Below, piece after piece: positions 17,601 to 26,109 of a DNA stretch of 64,000 nucleotides. The notes beneath the pieces are model-generated. The model saw nothing but the letters and a program-made list of their open reading frames with translations, ran no database searches and was not told the origin of the DNA. The translations under genes and the position numbers were made by a program. Source of the stretch: Trujillonella endophytica (lineage in GTDB: Bacteria > Actinomycetota > Actinomycetes > Mycobacteriales > Geodermatophilaceae); assembly GCF_900110555.1 (NCBI RefSeq), contig NZ_FOEE01000006.1, positions 222,227 through 286,226 on the forward strand. The letters run 5' to 3'. Every line of letters starts with the position of its first letter. Position 1 is the stretch's first letter.

Positions 17601-18499
17601 AGTACACGCCGCTGCTGCACCTGTCCGAGGACCAGGCGAAGTTCTTCGTCTACGACTCGCTGCTCAGCGAGTACGCCGCGCTCGGCTTCGAGTACGGCTA
17701 CTCCGTGGCCAACCCCAAGGCCCTGGTGCTGTGGGAGGCCCAGTTCGGCGACTTCGTCGACGGCGCGCAGATGGTCATCGACGAGTTCATCAGCTCCGGC
17801 GAGGCGAAGTGGGGGCAGCGCTCCGGCGTCGTCCTGCTGCTGCCGCACGGGCTGGAGGGCCAGGGCCCGGACCACTCCAGCGGGCGCATCGAGCGGTTCC
17901 TGCAGCTGTCGGCCGAGAACAACATGACGGTCGCCAACTGCACGACCCCCGGCAACTACTTCCACCTGCTGCGGCGCCAGGCGCTGTCGGACGTGCACCG
18001 GCCCCTGGTCGTGTTCACGCCGAAGTCGCTGCTGCGCTCGAAGGCGGCGGTCAGCGCCGTGGCGGAGTTCACCGAGCTCGGCTTCCAGCCGGTCCTCCCC
18101 GACACCGGGGTGGGCGGCCGGCCGCTGGACGGCGACGCGGTGACCCGGGTGCTGCTCTGCAGCGGCAAGGTCGCCTACGACCTCCTGGCCTCACGCGAGT
18201 CGGCCGGGTCCGGGGACACCGCCGTCGTGCGCGTCGAGCAGCTCTACCCGCTGCCGGCCGAGCAGATCGCCGCCCAGCTGGAGCGCTACCCGAACGCCAC
18301 GGACGTCGTCTGGGTCCAGGAGGAGCCGGCGAACATGGGTGCCTGGCAGTTCATGGCGGTCAACCTGCCCGAGCACCTGCCGGCCGGCCGCACCCTGCGC
18401 CACGTCAGCCGCCGCGCGTCGGCCAGCCCGGCCGTCGGCTCCGCCAAGGTGCACGAGGTCGAGCAGCGGCAGCTGGTCGCGCAGGCCTTCGCGCGCTGA
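14645..18499 (+). CDS. kgd: multifunctional 2-oxoglutarate metabolism enzyme (fused E2/E1, Kgd/OdhA)
   Basis: The 1284-residue protein combines parts of two 2-oxoglutarate dehydrogenase subunits. Residues 1-50 are the E1 N-terminal segment ([13 protein letters not shown]). An Ala/Pro linker (about 60-170) follows, then the E2 catalytic core with [15 protein letters not shown] carrying the catalytic His-Asp pair. Next is the ThDP-dependent E1 with [31 protein letters not shown] and [10 protein letters not shown]. This fusion is normal for actinobacteria (M. tuberculosis Kgd has 1231 residues), where it works with a separate Lpd and is restrained by GarA. There is no lipoyl domain. The GTG start lies about 11 nt after GAAGAAGG. 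Confidence 0.96.
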   Translation: MSSVSPSRPSAPSSSSAVAGFGTNEWLVEEMYQQYLADPSTVDQAWHDFFADYRPGSPVGSSDGRESATAKGAAASAPAPARAKAPAQPAAPRQQPAPAAPQQQSGTPSNGAPKPASPPPSVGIEPKTEATVVNRAADRADQQRPAAPAPEATPAKAKPAATGEGPKRTPLRGAAASVVKNMNASLTVPTATSVRAVPAKLLADNRIVINNHLTRARGGKVSFTHLIGYALIRALDDFPNMNSAFAEVDGKPMLVQPEHVNFGLAIDLPKPDGSRSLVVASIKGAEAMDFAQFWAAYEDVIRRARQNKLTLEDFAGTTISLTNPGTIGTNHSVPRLTAGQGAIIGVGAMEYPAEFQGMSPEALTELGISKIITLTSTYDHRIIQGAESGDFLRRLHALLLGEDGFYDDVFRALRIPYEPVRWMPDVRVGREGQIDKEARVIEVIEAYRRNGHLMADTDPLEFKVRTHPDLDILQHGLTLWDLDRQFPVGGFAGERMMALRDILGVLRNSYCRTVGVEYMHITDPEERQWIQQRVELKAEQPDREKQKHVLGRLNAAEAFETFLQTKYVGQKRFSLEGGESVIPLLDEVLVASTDHELDEVAIGMAHRGRLNVLANVLGKSYAKIFGEFEGNIDPGTVQGSGDVKYHLGASGTFSNPFRSDSRIAVSLASNPSHLETVNPVLEGITRAKQDMINKGENGFTVLPVLLHGDSAFAGQGVVAETLNLSQLRGYRTGGTVHVVINNQVGFTTSPAAARSSLYSTDVARMIGAPIFHVNGDDPEACVRVARLAVEYRQKFRKDVVIDLVCYRRRGHNEGDDPSMTQPLMYDIIDRKRSVRKLYTEALIGRGDITLQEAEEALKDYRGQLERAFAETHDARDTSKPEPVMDPRTAQESAIATAISPEVLKAIGDAHVSFPPTFTPHPKLQKMLERRAAMVSEGGVDWAMGELLAFGSLLMQGVPVRLAGQDSRRGTFVQRHAVLIDRESAAEYTPLLHLSEDQAKFFVYDSLLSEYAALGFEYGYSVANPKALVLWEAQFGDFVDGAQMVIDEFISSGEAKWGQRSGVVLLLPHGLEGQGPDHSSGRIERFLQLSAENNMTVANCTTPGNYFHLLRRQALSDVHRPLVVFTPKSLLRSKAAVSAVAEFTELGFQPVLPDTGVGGRPLDGDAVTRVLLCSGKVAYDLLASRESAGSGDTAVVRVEQLYPLPAEQIAAQLERYPNATDVVWVQEEPANMGAWQFMAVNLPEHLPAGRTLRHVSRRASASPAVGSAKVHEVEQRQLVAQAFAR

Positions 18500-18518
18500 C
18501 CGGGTCGGGGCACCGCTG

Positions 18519-18704
18519 ATGTACTTCACCGATCGCGGGCTTGAGGAGCTGGTCGACCGGCGGGGCGAGGAGCAGGTCTCCCTCGCCTGGCTGGCCGACC
18601 AGCTCCAGGCCTTCGTCGACCAGCACCCCGAGTTCGAGGTGCCCGTCGAGCGGCTCGCCACGTGGCTGGCCCGCGGCGGCGCCGGCGACGACGACGAGGA
18701 ATGA
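18519..18704 (+). CDS. DUF6104 family small protein
   Basis: This 61-residue acidic protein begins MYFTDRGLEELVDRRGEEQVS and contains FVDQHPEFEVPVERLATWLARG. It matches DUF6104, small proteins I know directly downstream of kgd in actinobacteria. The function is unknown. It starts 19 nt after kgd and overlaps the MFS gene by 4 nt (ATGA), so it belongs to the kgd transcript. Its conserved position suggests a link with 2-oxoglutarate metabolism, which is inference. Confidence 0.85.
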   Translation: MYFTDRGLEELVDRRGEEQVSLAWLADQLQAFVDQHPEFEVPVERLATWLARGGAGDDDEE

Positions 18705-20026
18705 GCCGGGCACCCGACGCTCCGACCGGTGTCCTGGCGCCCCTGCTGCTGCTCGCGGCCCTGTCCGGGATCGCGCCGCTGTCGATGGACCTCTACCTGC
18801 CGGCCCTGCCCGTCGTGGGCGAGGACCTCGGCAGCGGCCAGTCGACGATCCAGCTCACTCTGACCGCGACGGCGATCGGTCTCGCCGTCGGCCAGCTCGT
18901 GGCCGGGCCCCTGTCGGACCGCTTCGGCCGGCGCGGTCCCCTGCTGCTCGGCCTGGGCGTCTACGCGCTGAGCACGCTGCTGAGTGCCTTCGCGCCGTCG
19001 GTGTGGCTGCTGCTGTCCACCCGGACGCTGGAGGGCATGGCCGGCGCCGCCGGGATCGTCATCGCCCGCGCGATCGTCCGGGACCAGTACTCCGGGATCG
19101 AGGCCGCCCGGGTGTTCGCGCTGCTGGCCTCGGTCAGCACGGCCGCGCCGGTCCTCGCCCCGCTGCTGGGCGGCCAGCTGCTGCGGATCACGCCGTGGCG
19201 CGGGCTGTTCGTCGTGCTGTGCCTGATCGGGGTCGCCCTGCTGCTGGCCTGCCTGGCCCGCATGCCGGAGACGCTGCCCCCGCAGCGCCGGGCCGTCGGC
19301 GGGCTGCGGACCACGGTGGCCGCCACCCGCGAGCTGCTCGGCCGGCGCCTCTTCGCGGGGTTCGTCCTCGCCCAGGGCTTCGGCTTCGGCGCGCTGTTCA
19401 CCTACATCTCGTCGTCGTCGTTCACGCTGCAGGACGGCTACGGGCTCTCGGCCCAGCAGTTCAGCCTGATCTTCGCGGGCAACGGCATCGGCATCATGCT
19501 GGCCGCTCAGCTGTCGCGGACCCTGGTCGGCCGGTGGGGTCCCCGCCGGCTCCTGGTCGCTGGGCTGAGCGTCCAGCTGGCCGGCAGCGCGGTCCTCGTC
19601 GGCGCCGCGCTCGCCGACGCCGGACTGCCCGTGGTGCTGCCCGTCCTCTGCCTCGTGGTGGCCGCGACCGGCTGGATCATGCCCAACGCCACCGCCCTGG
19701 CGATGGGGGGTGCGGCGTCCAGCGCCGGGACCGCGTCGGCCCTGCTCGGCGTCACCCAGTTCGCCGTCGGCGGCCTGATCGCTCCGCTGGCCGGTCTGGG
19801 CGAGGGGGGCTCCCTGCTCCCGATGGTGGTGGTCATGACCGGGTCGTCGGCCGTGGGCCTGCTGGCCGCCACCGCGCTCGCCGGCCGGACGCCGTCCCCG
19901 CGAGTACCCGAGCCGGCCGCGGACCCGGCGCCCCTCGTGCGGGATCCCGCGGCACCGGGTCCCGAGGCGGCGGACGCCGGCACCCGGGCGACGACGGGCC
20001 GGCCGGCCGGACCGCCGTCCGCCTGA
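18701..20026 (+). CDS. MFS multidrug efflux transporter, Bcr/CflA type
   Basis: This 441-residue protein has twelve predicted membrane segments. The Bcr/CflA signature is clear: PLSMDLYLPALPVV in the first segment, the GPLSDRFGRRGPLL loop 2-3 motif, and RAIVRDQY after segment 4. It should export drugs or metabolites using the proton gradient. The last 45 residues are a Pro/Ala-rich tail. It is coupled to the DUF6104 gene by a 4-nt overlap, although no functional link with Kgd is evident. Confidence 0.9.
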   Translation: MSRAPDAPTGVLAPLLLLAALSGIAPLSMDLYLPALPVVGEDLGSGQSTIQLTLTATAIGLAVGQLVAGPLSDRFGRRGPLLLGLGVYALSTLLSAFAPSVWLLLSTRTLEGMAGAAGIVIARAIVRDQYSGIEAARVFALLASVSTAAPVLAPLLGGQLLRITPWRGLFVVLCLIGVALLLACLARMPETLPPQRRAVGGLRTTVAATRELLGRRLFAGFVLAQGFGFGALFTYISSSSFTLQDGYGLSAQQFSLIFAGNGIGIMLAAQLSRTLVGRWGPRRLLVAGLSVQLAGSAVLVGAALADAGLPVVLPVLCLVVAATGWIMPNATALAMGGAASSAGTASALLGVTQFAVGGLIAPLAGLGEGGSLLPMVVVMTGSSAVGLLAATALAGRTPSPRVPEPAADPAPLVRDPAAPGPEAADAGTRATTGRPAGPPSA

Positions 20027-20076
20027 GTTCCGCGCGCCTCCCCCGCCGACGGTCCCCGGCGGGGCACCCTGCGCGC

Positions 20077-20787
20077 GTGCTCGGTCACTCCCACGCCCTG
20101 TCGGGCCTGGCCGTCGGCGCCGCGACGCTGCCCTGGGCCCCGGTCGACGGCACCGTCGCCCAGGTCGCCTGGGTCGCCGCCGTCGGCGGATTCGCCATGC
20201 TCCCCGACCTCGACACCCACAACTCCACGGTCTCGGACATGTGGGGTCCGCTCACCGACGTGCCGTCGGCCGCCATCGGCCGGCTCGCCCAGGGGCACCG
20301 CTGGGGCACCCACGACGCCGTGATCGCCCCGCTGGCGTTCGGCGCGCTCGCCATGGCCGCGGCGAACGCCTACTGGTCCAGCCTGCTGTTCGTGGCGCTC
20401 GCCATCGGCCTGGCGCTGCGTGCGCTGCACTTCATCATCCCGGGCCGCGCGGAGAACACCGTCATCGGCAACCTCGTGCTGGCCTGGGCCGGCGCGTGGC
20501 TGCTGCTGGACCACATGCCGCAACCGATGTGGCTGCCGTGGGCCGTGGGCGTGGGTTCGCTCGTCCACATCGCCGGCGACATGATCACCCGCCAGGGCGT
20601 GCCCGTGCCGCTGATCTGGATCGTCCACCGGTGCCGGCTGGTGCTCACCCCGATGCACACCGGGGCGTTCCTGGAGAAGGCGGTGCTGGTGCCGGCGTTC
20701 GTGCTCGCCGCGCTGTGGTTCCTCTACGCCAACACCGACATCCGGGACGCACTCGACCCCTTCATCGCCGACGTCCTGGCCCGCTAG
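20077..20787 (+). CDS. membrane-bound metal-dependent hydrolase, YdjM/DUF457 type
   Basis: This 236-residue protein has several hydrophobic segments and the conserved polar residues of the LexA-regulated YdjM-type hydrolases: GHSHALSGLAVG at the N-terminus, MLPDLDTHNST, QGHRWGTHDAV and GDMITRQGVP, a set of His/Asp positions suited to metal binding. The substrate is unknown. The GTG start is inferred from the conserved N-terminal motif beginning at residue 2; no ribosome site is seen. Confidence 0.8.
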   Translation: MLGHSHALSGLAVGAATLPWAPVDGTVAQVAWVAAVGGFAMLPDLDTHNSTVSDMWGPLTDVPSAAIGRLAQGHRWGTHDAVIAPLAFGALAMAAANAYWSSLLFVALAIGLALRALHFIIPGRAENTVIGNLVLAWAGAWLLLDHMPQPMWLPWAVGVGSLVHIAGDMITRQGVPVPLIWIVHRCRLVLTPMHTGAFLEKAVLVPAFVLAALWFLYANTDIRDALDPFIADVLAR

Positions 20788-20811
20788 CGCCGCGTCGGCC
20801 CCGTCCCGAGG

Positions 20812-20839
20812 CTCGACCCGAGCGTCAGCGAGGGTCGAG
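20812..20839. terminator. inverted repeat between convergent genes
   Basis: Arms CTCGACCC and GGGTCGAG (8 bp, perfect) enclose a 12-nt loop. The hairpin sits in the 65-nt gap between the convergent hydrolase and malic enzyme genes, so it probably ends both transcripts. The sequence has the look of a dispersed REP-like element, but only one copy is seen in this window. Confidence 0.5.
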
Positions 20840-20852
20840 ACGACGGGTTGGC

Positions 20853-22040
20853 TCAGACCGTGACGTGCTGCTGCCTCGCGCAGGCGGCCACGGCGGCGGC
20901 GACGGCCTCGGCGACGCGGCGGTCCAGCGGGCTCGGGACGATGTAGTCCGCCCGCAGGTCGTCCCCGACGACGTCGGCGATCGCCGTCGCGGCGGCGAGC
21001 TTCATCTCCTCGGTGATGTGCTTGGCGCCGGCGTCGATCGCGCCGCGGAAGACGCCGGGGAACGCCAGCACGTTGTTGATCTGGTTCGGCTCCCCGCTGC
21101 GGCCGGTCGCGACGACGGCCGCGTACTTCGCCGCCATCTGCGGGTCGACCTCGGGGATCGGGTTGGCCAGCGAGAACACGATGCAGTTCGGCGCCATCGA
21201 CGCGACCGCCGACTCCGGCACCGAGCCGCCGGAGAGGCCGAGGTAGACGTCGGCGCCGGCGAGCGCGCCGGCCATCGTCCCGGCGTAGCCGGCCCGGTTG
21301 GTGTTCTCGGCGACCCAGCGCTTGATCGGCGTCAGGTCCTGGCGGCCGGTGTGCAGCACCCCGCGCGAATCGGCGACGGCGATGTCGGCGACGCCCGCCT
21401 CCAGCAGGATCTTGGTGCATGCCACACCCGCCGCGCCCGCACCGGACACGACGACGCGCAGGCTGCCCAGCTCGCGGCCGACCACCTTCGCCGCGTTGCG
21501 CAGGGCGGCGAGGACGACGATCGCCGTCCCGTGCTGGTCGTCGTGCATGACCGGGATGTCCAGGGCCTCCCGCAGCCGCTCCTCCACCTCGAAGCAGCGC
21601 GGCGCGCTGATGTCCTCGAGGTTGATGCCGCCGAAGGACGGCGCGATCGCCACGACGGTCTCCACGATGCGGTCGACGTCGGTGGTGGCCAGCACCACCG
21701 GGATCGCCGACAGGCCGGCGAACTCGCTGAACAGGCAGGCCTTGCCCTCCATGACCGGCAGGGCGGCGGCCGGGCCGATGTCGCCCAGGCCCAGGACGGC
21801 GGTGCCGTCGGAGACGACGGCGACGGTGCGCGGCGCCCACGTGAACCGCCGCGCCAGCTCCGGCTCGGCGGCGATCGCGCTGCTCACCCGGGCGACCCCG
21901 GGGGTGTAGGTGAGGGCCAGGTCGGCGATGGAATCGATCGAGCGCGTGGACCGGACGACCAGCTTGCCGCCCTCGTGCACCGCGAACGCCGGGTCGTCGG
22001 CGAAACGGTCGGGGGGCTGCGCGGCGTCGAAGCTGTCCAT
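20853..22040 (-). CDS. NAD(P)-dependent malic enzyme
   Basis: This 395-residue enzyme has the short bacterial form, with the malic domain followed by an NAD-binding domain. Visible motifs are TYTPGVARVS (catalytic Tyr), DGTAVLGLGDIGP, MEGKACLFSEFAG (catalytic Lys), FGGINLEDISAPRCFEVE (metal-binding Glu/Asp), PVMHDDQHGTA, and VSGAGAAGVA for the dinucleotide. It converts malate to pyruvate and CO2. The ATG at 22040 was preferred over the GTG 6 nt upstream because it lies 9 nt after TACGCT, a possible leaderless arrangement. It diverges from the epimerase gene. Confidence 0.92.
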   Translation of the reverse strand: MDSFDAAQPPDRFADDPAFAVHEGGKLVVRSTRSIDSIADLALTYTPGVARVSSAIAAEPELARRFTWAPRTVAVVSDGTAVLGLGDIGPAAALPVMEGKACLFSEFAGLSAIPVVLATTDVDRIVETVVAIAPSFGGINLEDISAPRCFEVEERLREALDIPVMHDDQHGTAIVVLAALRNAAKVVGRELGSLRVVVSGAGAAGVACTKILLEAGVADIAVADSRGVLHTGRQDLTPIKRWVAENTNRAGYAGTMAGALAGADVYLGLSGGSVPESAVASMAPNCIVFSLANPIPEVDPQMAAKYAAVVATGRSGEPNQINNVLAFPGVFRGAIDAGAKHITEEMKLAAATAIADVVGDDLRADYIVPSPLDRRVAEAVAAAVAACARQQHVTV

Positions 22041-22092
22041 GGACACGGCAGCGTAATCGCCCCGCCGCAGACCCCTCGCTACGGTGCGCCCC

Positions 22093-22692
22093 GTGGACAT
22101 CCGCCAGCTCGCCGTGCCCGACGCCTACGTCATCGACCTGGTGTCCCACGGTGACTCCCGCGGCCGGTTCACCGAGTGGTACCGCGCCGACCTGCTCGCC
22201 GAGGCCGCCGGATCCGCGCTGCCGCTCGCCCAGGCCAACCACAGCGTCTCCGCGCGTGGGGTGCTGCGCGGGGTGCACTTCGCGCTCGTGCCGCCCGGTC
22301 AGGCCAAGTACGTCTACTGCCCGGCGGGGCGCGTGCTGGACGTCGTCGTCGACGTCCGGGTGGGCTCCCCCACCTTCGGCGTCTCCGAGGCCGTGCTGCT
22401 CGACGGCGAGCAGCCGCGCGCGGTGTACCTGGCCGAGGGGCTCGGGCACGCCTTCGTGGCGCTGGCCGACGGCAGCTCCGTCACCTACCTGGTGTCCAGC
22501 GGCTACGACCCCACCCGTGAGTTCGGCGTCCACCCCCTCGACCCGGAGCTGGACCTCCCGTGGCCCGGGGACCTGGAGTTCGAGCTGTCGGCCAAGGACG
22601 CGGCCGCCCCCACGCTGGCGCAGGCCCGCGAGCAGGGCCTGCTGCCCACGATGGCGGAGTGCGCCGCCCGGTACGCCCAGCGGCAGGCCTAG
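22093..22692 (+). CDS. dTDP-4-dehydrorhamnose 3,5-epimerase-like protein
   Basis: This 199-residue RmlC-type cupin shows GRFTEWYR at the N-terminus, NHSVSARGVLRGVHFA with the catalytic His, KYVYCPAGRVLDVVVDVR, and GLGHAFVAL. The family makes activated deoxysugars such as dTDP-L-rhamnose for cell-surface glycans. No other rml genes are nearby, so the exact product is open. The GTG at 22093 is 7 nt after TACGGT (22080-22085), which favours a leaderless start there over the GTG at 22084. The stop overlaps the convergent peptidase gene by 4 nt. Confidence 0.88.
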   Translation: MDIRQLAVPDAYVIDLVSHGDSRGRFTEWYRADLLAEAAGSALPLAQANHSVSARGVLRGVHFALVPPGQAKYVYCPAGRVLDVVVDVRVGSPTFGVSEAVLLDGEQPRAVYLAEGLGHAFVALADGSSVTYLVSSGYDPTREFGVHPLDPELDLPWPGDLEFELSAKDAAAPTLAQAREQGLLPTMAECAARYAQRQA

Positions 22693-23072
22693 TCGCCGAG
22701 GTCCCCGGCGTCCGGCGGGCGGGGGTCCAGCCGGCCGGGTCGCGGCCACAGCCGGGTCACCACCCGCCCCACGACGACGGCGACGCCGAACGCGCGGCTG
22801 TCGTCGGTCACCACCGGGTTGTCGCCCTCCACCCAGTGACCGCCGGGCAGCGGGTGCACGACCCGCTTGACCACCAGCAGCTCCGGCCGGGTCGGGAACC
22901 GGGCCAGGACGACGTCGCCGGAGCGGATCCGGCCGCCGGGGCGGACCCGACGCACCAGCAGCCGGTCACCGGAGCGGACGGTCGGCGACATCGACGGACC
23001 ACTCACCCGGGCCAGCACCCAGGGCGTGACCAGGGAGGAGACCGCTGCCTCCCCGCTGTCCGAGCTGCTCAC
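22689..23072 (-). CDS. sodX: S26-family signal peptidase, nickel SOD maturation protease
   Basis: This small 127-residue S26 peptidase has the catalytic Ser in SGPSMSPT and the general-base Lys in LLVVKRVV, followed by the box-E-like EGDNPVVTDDSRAFG segment. It has at most one weak N-terminal hydrophobic stretch. It is divergent from sodN with 50 nt between the starts, the arrangement of SodX, which removes the SodN propeptide so the new N-terminal His can bind nickel. The assignment rests on this context plus the motifs. Confidence 0.88.
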   Translation of the reverse strand: MSSSDSGEAAVSSLVTPWVLARVSGPSMSPTVRSGDRLLVRRVRPGGRIRSGDVVLARFPTRPELLVVKRVVHPLPGGHWVEGDNPVVTDDSRAFGVAVVVGRVVTRLWPRPGRLDPRPPDAGDLGD

Positions 23073-23122
23073 CGCGAGTAGGGTCCCAGACGACCCACAC
23101 CACGAGTTCCGGAGGCACGTCC

Positions 23123-23527
23123 ATGCGTCTGTTCCGCATGCTCTCCGCCGTGGAGGCCACCGCGCACTGCGACCTCCCCTGCGGCGTGTACGACCCGGCC
23201 CAGGCCCGCATCGAGGCGGAGTCCGTCAAGGCCATCCAGGAGAAGTACCAGGCCAACGAGGACCCGGCCTTCCGCACCCGCGCCATCCTGATCAAGGAGC
23301 AGCGGTCGGATCTGGTCAAGCACCACCTGTGGGTGCTGTGGACCGACTACTTCAAGCCACCGCACTTCGAGAAGTACCCGCAGCTGCACGAGCTGTTCAA
23401 CAAGGCCACCAAGCAGGCCGGAGCGGCCGGCGGCAAGGGCAGCATGGACCCCGCCGAGGGGCAGAAGCTGCTCGACTACATCGCGGAGATCGACAAGATC
23501 TTCTGGGAGACGAAGGCCGCGGCCTGA
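23123..23527 (+). CDS. sodN: superoxide dismutase, nickel-type
   Basis: This 134-residue protein has a 14-residue propeptide (MRLFRMLSAVEATA) followed by the nickel hook HCDLPCGVYDPAQ. After cleavage, His1, Cys2 and Cys6 of the mature enzyme bind nickel. The mature enzyme is a hexamer of four-helix bundles that converts superoxide to oxygen and peroxide. A GGAGG lies about 8 nt before the ATG. The gene is followed by a strong terminator and paired with the divergent sodX. NiSOD is commonly induced by nickel, but no operator was identified. Confidence 0.97.
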   Translation: MRLFRMLSAVEATAHCDLPCGVYDPAQARIEAESVKAIQEKYQANEDPAFRTRAILIKEQRSDLVKHHLWVLWTDYFKPPHFEKYPQLHELFNKATKQAGAAGGKGSMDPAEGQKLLDYIAEIDKIFWETKAAA

Positions 23528-23543
23528 GTCCGGTCCAGACCCT

Positions 23544-23579
23544 CACCGGCCGGTGACCCTCCGGGGTCGCCGGCCGGTG
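23544..23579 (+). terminator. sodN terminator
   Basis: The long hairpin has arm CACCGGCCGGTGACC (from 23544) pairing with GGGTCGCCGGCCGGTG (one bulge), closed by a 5-nt loop. It begins 17 nt after the sodN stop and is followed by GCGTTTCC. Confidence 0.75.
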
Positions 23580-23659
23580 GCGTTTCCCGGTACCGGGGCG
23601 ATGAGTTCGGCGCGCGCGACCGGTCTGCACCCCGACGTCCGACCCACCGAGGAGCGACC

Positions 23660-24073
23660 ATGGCGATCCGGCTCACCCCCTACCTGCACTTCTCCGGCGA
23701 CGCCCGCGCGGCGATGGAGTTCTACCGCTCGGTGCTCGGCGGCCGGCTGGACGTGATGACCTTCGGGGACGCCGGCGGCGGCGGCGGGGGCGAGTACCCC
23801 GACGACGGCGTCATGCACTCCTTCCTGCGCACCGACGACGGGCTGGAGCTGATGGCCTCCGACGGCAGCGATCCGGACACCAGCGGCGCGAAGGTCTCGT
23901 GCTCGATCTCCGGTGACGACGCCGAGACCCTGGGCCGCTACTTCGCGGGCCTCGCCGAGGGCGGCACCGTCGACGTCCCGTTCGAGACGCAGATGTGGGG
24001 CGACACCTTCGGGCAGGTCACCGACCGCTTCGGGATCCGCTGGCTGGTCAACGCGTCCACCCCCGCTCCCTGA
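23660..24073 (+). CDS. VOC family protein (PhnB-like)
   Basis: This 137-residue protein is of the vicinal-oxygen-chelate fold, PhnB/YjdN branch. It shows TPYLHFSGDARAAMEFYRSVLGG at the start, SFLRTDDGLELMASD in the middle and WGDTFGQVTDRFGIRWLVN at the end. The glyoxalase-type metal ligands are not all present, as is usual in this branch. An uninterrupted run of six Gly residues is inserted near residue 37. The start has GAGGAG 5-7 nt upstream. The substrate is unknown. Confidence 0.85.
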   Translation: MAIRLTPYLHFSGDARAAMEFYRSVLGGRLDVMTFGDAGGGGGGEYPDDGVMHSFLRTDDGLELMASDGSDPDTSGAKVSCSISGDDAETLGRYFAGLAEGGTVDVPFETQMWGDTFGQVTDRFGIRWLVNASTPAP

Positions 24074-24131
24074 CGCGTGCCGCGCCGTTCGGGGCGCCAC
24101 GGGCGTAACGTGCGCGCGGACGAACAGGGGC

Positions 24132-25397
24132 GTGACGGTGGGACGAGGTGACGGCATCGACGTCGGCACGCTGCTCGAACTGGTCGAGGCGGCGGCTCCG
24201 GTCGAGGCGGTGGACGCCGTCGCCGCCGCGCTCGCCGAAATGGCCGACGCGCGCGAGGTCAGCTTCCTGATCGCGGACTTCAGCGGTCGCGCGATCGTCC
24301 GGCTCAGCACCGTCGCCAACGGGCGGGACGGCACCCGGAGCACGGGGGTCGAGCGGGCGGAGACCGTGCCCCTGCCCGGGAGCCGCTTCGAACGCGTCCT
24401 GCGGTCCCAGCAGCCCGAGGTCGAGCCGGTCGACGACGCGTGGCGGGTGACGGCGCCGGTGACCGACCGCGGGGACGCGATCGGGCTGCTCGAATTCGTC
24501 CTCCCGACCGAGCCCCCGCCGGACGTCGTCGCCGAGGTCTGCACCGCCGCTCATGCGCTGGGGTACGTCGTCATCGCCGCGCGCCGGCACACGGACCTGT
24601 TCGAGTGGGGCCAGCGCTCGGCACCGTTCGCGATGGCTGCGGAGATCCAGCGGAGGCTGCTGCCGGCGGCGTACACGTGCGAGGCCGGCCAGTTCACCCT
24701 CGCCGGCTGGCTGGAGCCCGCCGCGTCCGTCGGGGGGGACACCTTCGACTACACGCTGGACCGCAGCTGCCTGCACCTGTCGATCAGCGACGCCGTCGGG
24801 CACCAGGTGCCGGCCGCGCTGCTGGCGACGCTGCTCGTGGGCGGCCTGCGCAACGGGCGCCGCCGGGGAATGGACCTCGCCGAGCAGGCGGCCTACGCCG
24901 GCCGGGCACTGGCCGCCGAGGCGACTCCCGGCCAGTTCGTCACCGGCCAGCTGCTGCGCGTCGACCTGCGGACGGCGGCCGCGCAGATCGTCAACGCCGG
25001 CCACCCGTTCCCCCTGCGGCTGCGCGACGGCCGCGTCGAGGAGGTCGAGCTGGCGATCGACCCGCCGTTCGGCGTCACGCCGGAGACCCCGTTCCGCGTC
25101 CAGTCGTTCCCGCTCGAGCCCGGCGACCGGCTCGTCTTCCTCACCGACGGCATGCAGGAGCGCAACGCCGCCTCGCTCGACGTCGCGGCCGCCCTGGCCG
25201 ACACCGCGGACCTGCACCCGCGCGAGGTCGTCCACGAGCTCGGGGGCGCCGTCCTCAGGGCCACCGGCGGCGACCTGCGCGACGACGCGACGATGCTCTG
25301 CCTCGACTGGCTCGGCGGTCCGCAGCGGCGCCGCGACACCGAGCACGGAGCGGATCCCGCGCGGGCATCCGGCCCGGTCCCGACGTCGCACTCCTGA
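24132..25397 (+). CDS. PP2C/SpoIIE-type serine phosphatase with N-terminal GAF-like domain
   Basis: The protein has 421 residues. Residues 1-150 resemble a GAF sensor domain, including a helical connector. The SpoIIE/RsbU phosphatase domain follows (about 165-400) with AEIQRRLLP, SVGGDTFDY, ISDAVGHQVPAA, NAGHPFPL, FLTDGMQE and DDATMLCL; the metal-binding Asp residues are present. Such proteins dephosphorylate anti-sigma antagonists in partner-switching systems. No anti-sigma or antagonist gene is adjacent. The start is one of two GTGs (24132, 24138) after GGGG. Confidence 0.87.
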   Translation: MTVGRGDGIDVGTLLELVEAAAPVEAVDAVAAALAEMADAREVSFLIADFSGRAIVRLSTVANGRDGTRSTGVERAETVPLPGSRFERVLRSQQPEVEPVDDAWRVTAPVTDRGDAIGLLEFVLPTEPPPDVVAEVCTAAHALGYVVIAARRHTDLFEWGQRSAPFAMAAEIQRRLLPAAYTCEAGQFTLAGWLEPAASVGGDTFDYTLDRSCLHLSISDAVGHQVPAALLATLLVGGLRNGRRRGMDLAEQAAYAGRALAAEATPGQFVTGQLLRVDLRTAAAQIVNAGHPFPLRLRDGRVEEVELAIDPPFGVTPETPFRVQSFPLEPGDRLVFLTDGMQERNAASLDVAAALADTADLHPREVVHELGGAVLRATGGDLRDDATMLCLDWLGGPQRRRDTEHGADPARASGPVPTSHS

Positions 25398-25432
25398 GGG
25401 CCGGGCGCCGTCCCGGTAGCGTGGGGACCACC

Positions 25433-26098
25433 ATGCGCATCGACCCCGCCGGCTGGCCGTTCATCGCGGGTCCACTGGCCCCCGCCGCCGTCCTGTCGAC
25501 CGCCGCGTCGGTCACCGGCCGCCGCTGGCCCCGCCGCGCGGCGTGGCCGCTGGTCGGCCTCGCCGCCTACATGACGCTGTTCTTCCGCGACCCCGACCGG
25601 CGCTGCGACCGCGAGGTCCCGGCGCCCGACGACGTCGTCTCCCCCGCCGACGGCGTGGTGATGGTCGCCGGCGAGCCGCAGGAGGGCGTCGCGCCACCCG
25701 GGGACTGGCAGCAGGTGAGCGTCTTCCTCTCCGTCGTCGACGTGCACGTCAACCGCTCGCCGTACTCGGGCGAGGTGGTGGAGAGCTCCTACCGCAAGGG
25801 CAGCTTCCTCGCCGCCTACCGCAAGGAGTCCGCGCACCGGAACGAGCGCAGCGAGCTGTGGCTGCGCGAGGCCGGGCGGACCGTCGTCTTCCGCCAGATC
25901 GTCGGCGTGCTCGCCCGCCGCATCGTCACCCGTACCGGGGTCGGGCAGCACCTGGCCACCGGCGAGCGCATGGGCCTGATGAAGTTCGGCTCCCGGATGG
26001 ACGTCTTCGTCCCCCCGGAGTGCGAGCTCACCGTCCGCACCGGCCAGCGCGTGCGCGGCGGCGAGACCGTCATCGCCCGCTGGCCCGCGGCCGGCTGA
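25433..26098 (+). CDS. psd: phosphatidylserine decarboxylase
   Basis: This 221-residue protein is the short archaeal/actinobacterial-type Psd. It has a hydrophobic N-terminus, then RDPDR, SPADGVVMVAG, VDVHVNRSPYSGEV and the autocleavage site in MKFGSRMDVF, where the Gly-Ser bond breaks to make the pyruvoyl group. The two parts together convert phosphatidylserine to phosphatidylethanolamine. pssA follows 11 nt downstream and makes its substrate, so the pair forms the phosphatidylethanolamine branch. Confidence 0.95.
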   Translation: MRIDPAGWPFIAGPLAPAAVLSTAASVTGRRWPRRAAWPLVGLAAYMTLFFRDPDRRCDREVPAPDDVVSPADGVVMVAGEPQEGVAPPGDWQQVSVFLSVVDVHVNRSPYSGEVVESSYRKGSFLAAYRKESAHRNERSELWLREAGRTVVFRQIVGVLARRIVTRTGVGQHLATGERMGLMKFGSRMDVFVPPECELTVRTGQRVRGGETVIARWPAAG

Positions 26099-26109
26099 GG
26101 AGCGCCACG

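Noticed and set aside
14648..17998. Minus-strand frame of 1116 codons opposite kgd
   Set aside because: It is the shadow of a highly conserved enzyme gene, with biased composition and no recognisable domains.
14645..18499. kgd as an unusual gene fusion
   Set aside because: The E2-E1 fusion is the normal actinobacterial form of this enzyme.
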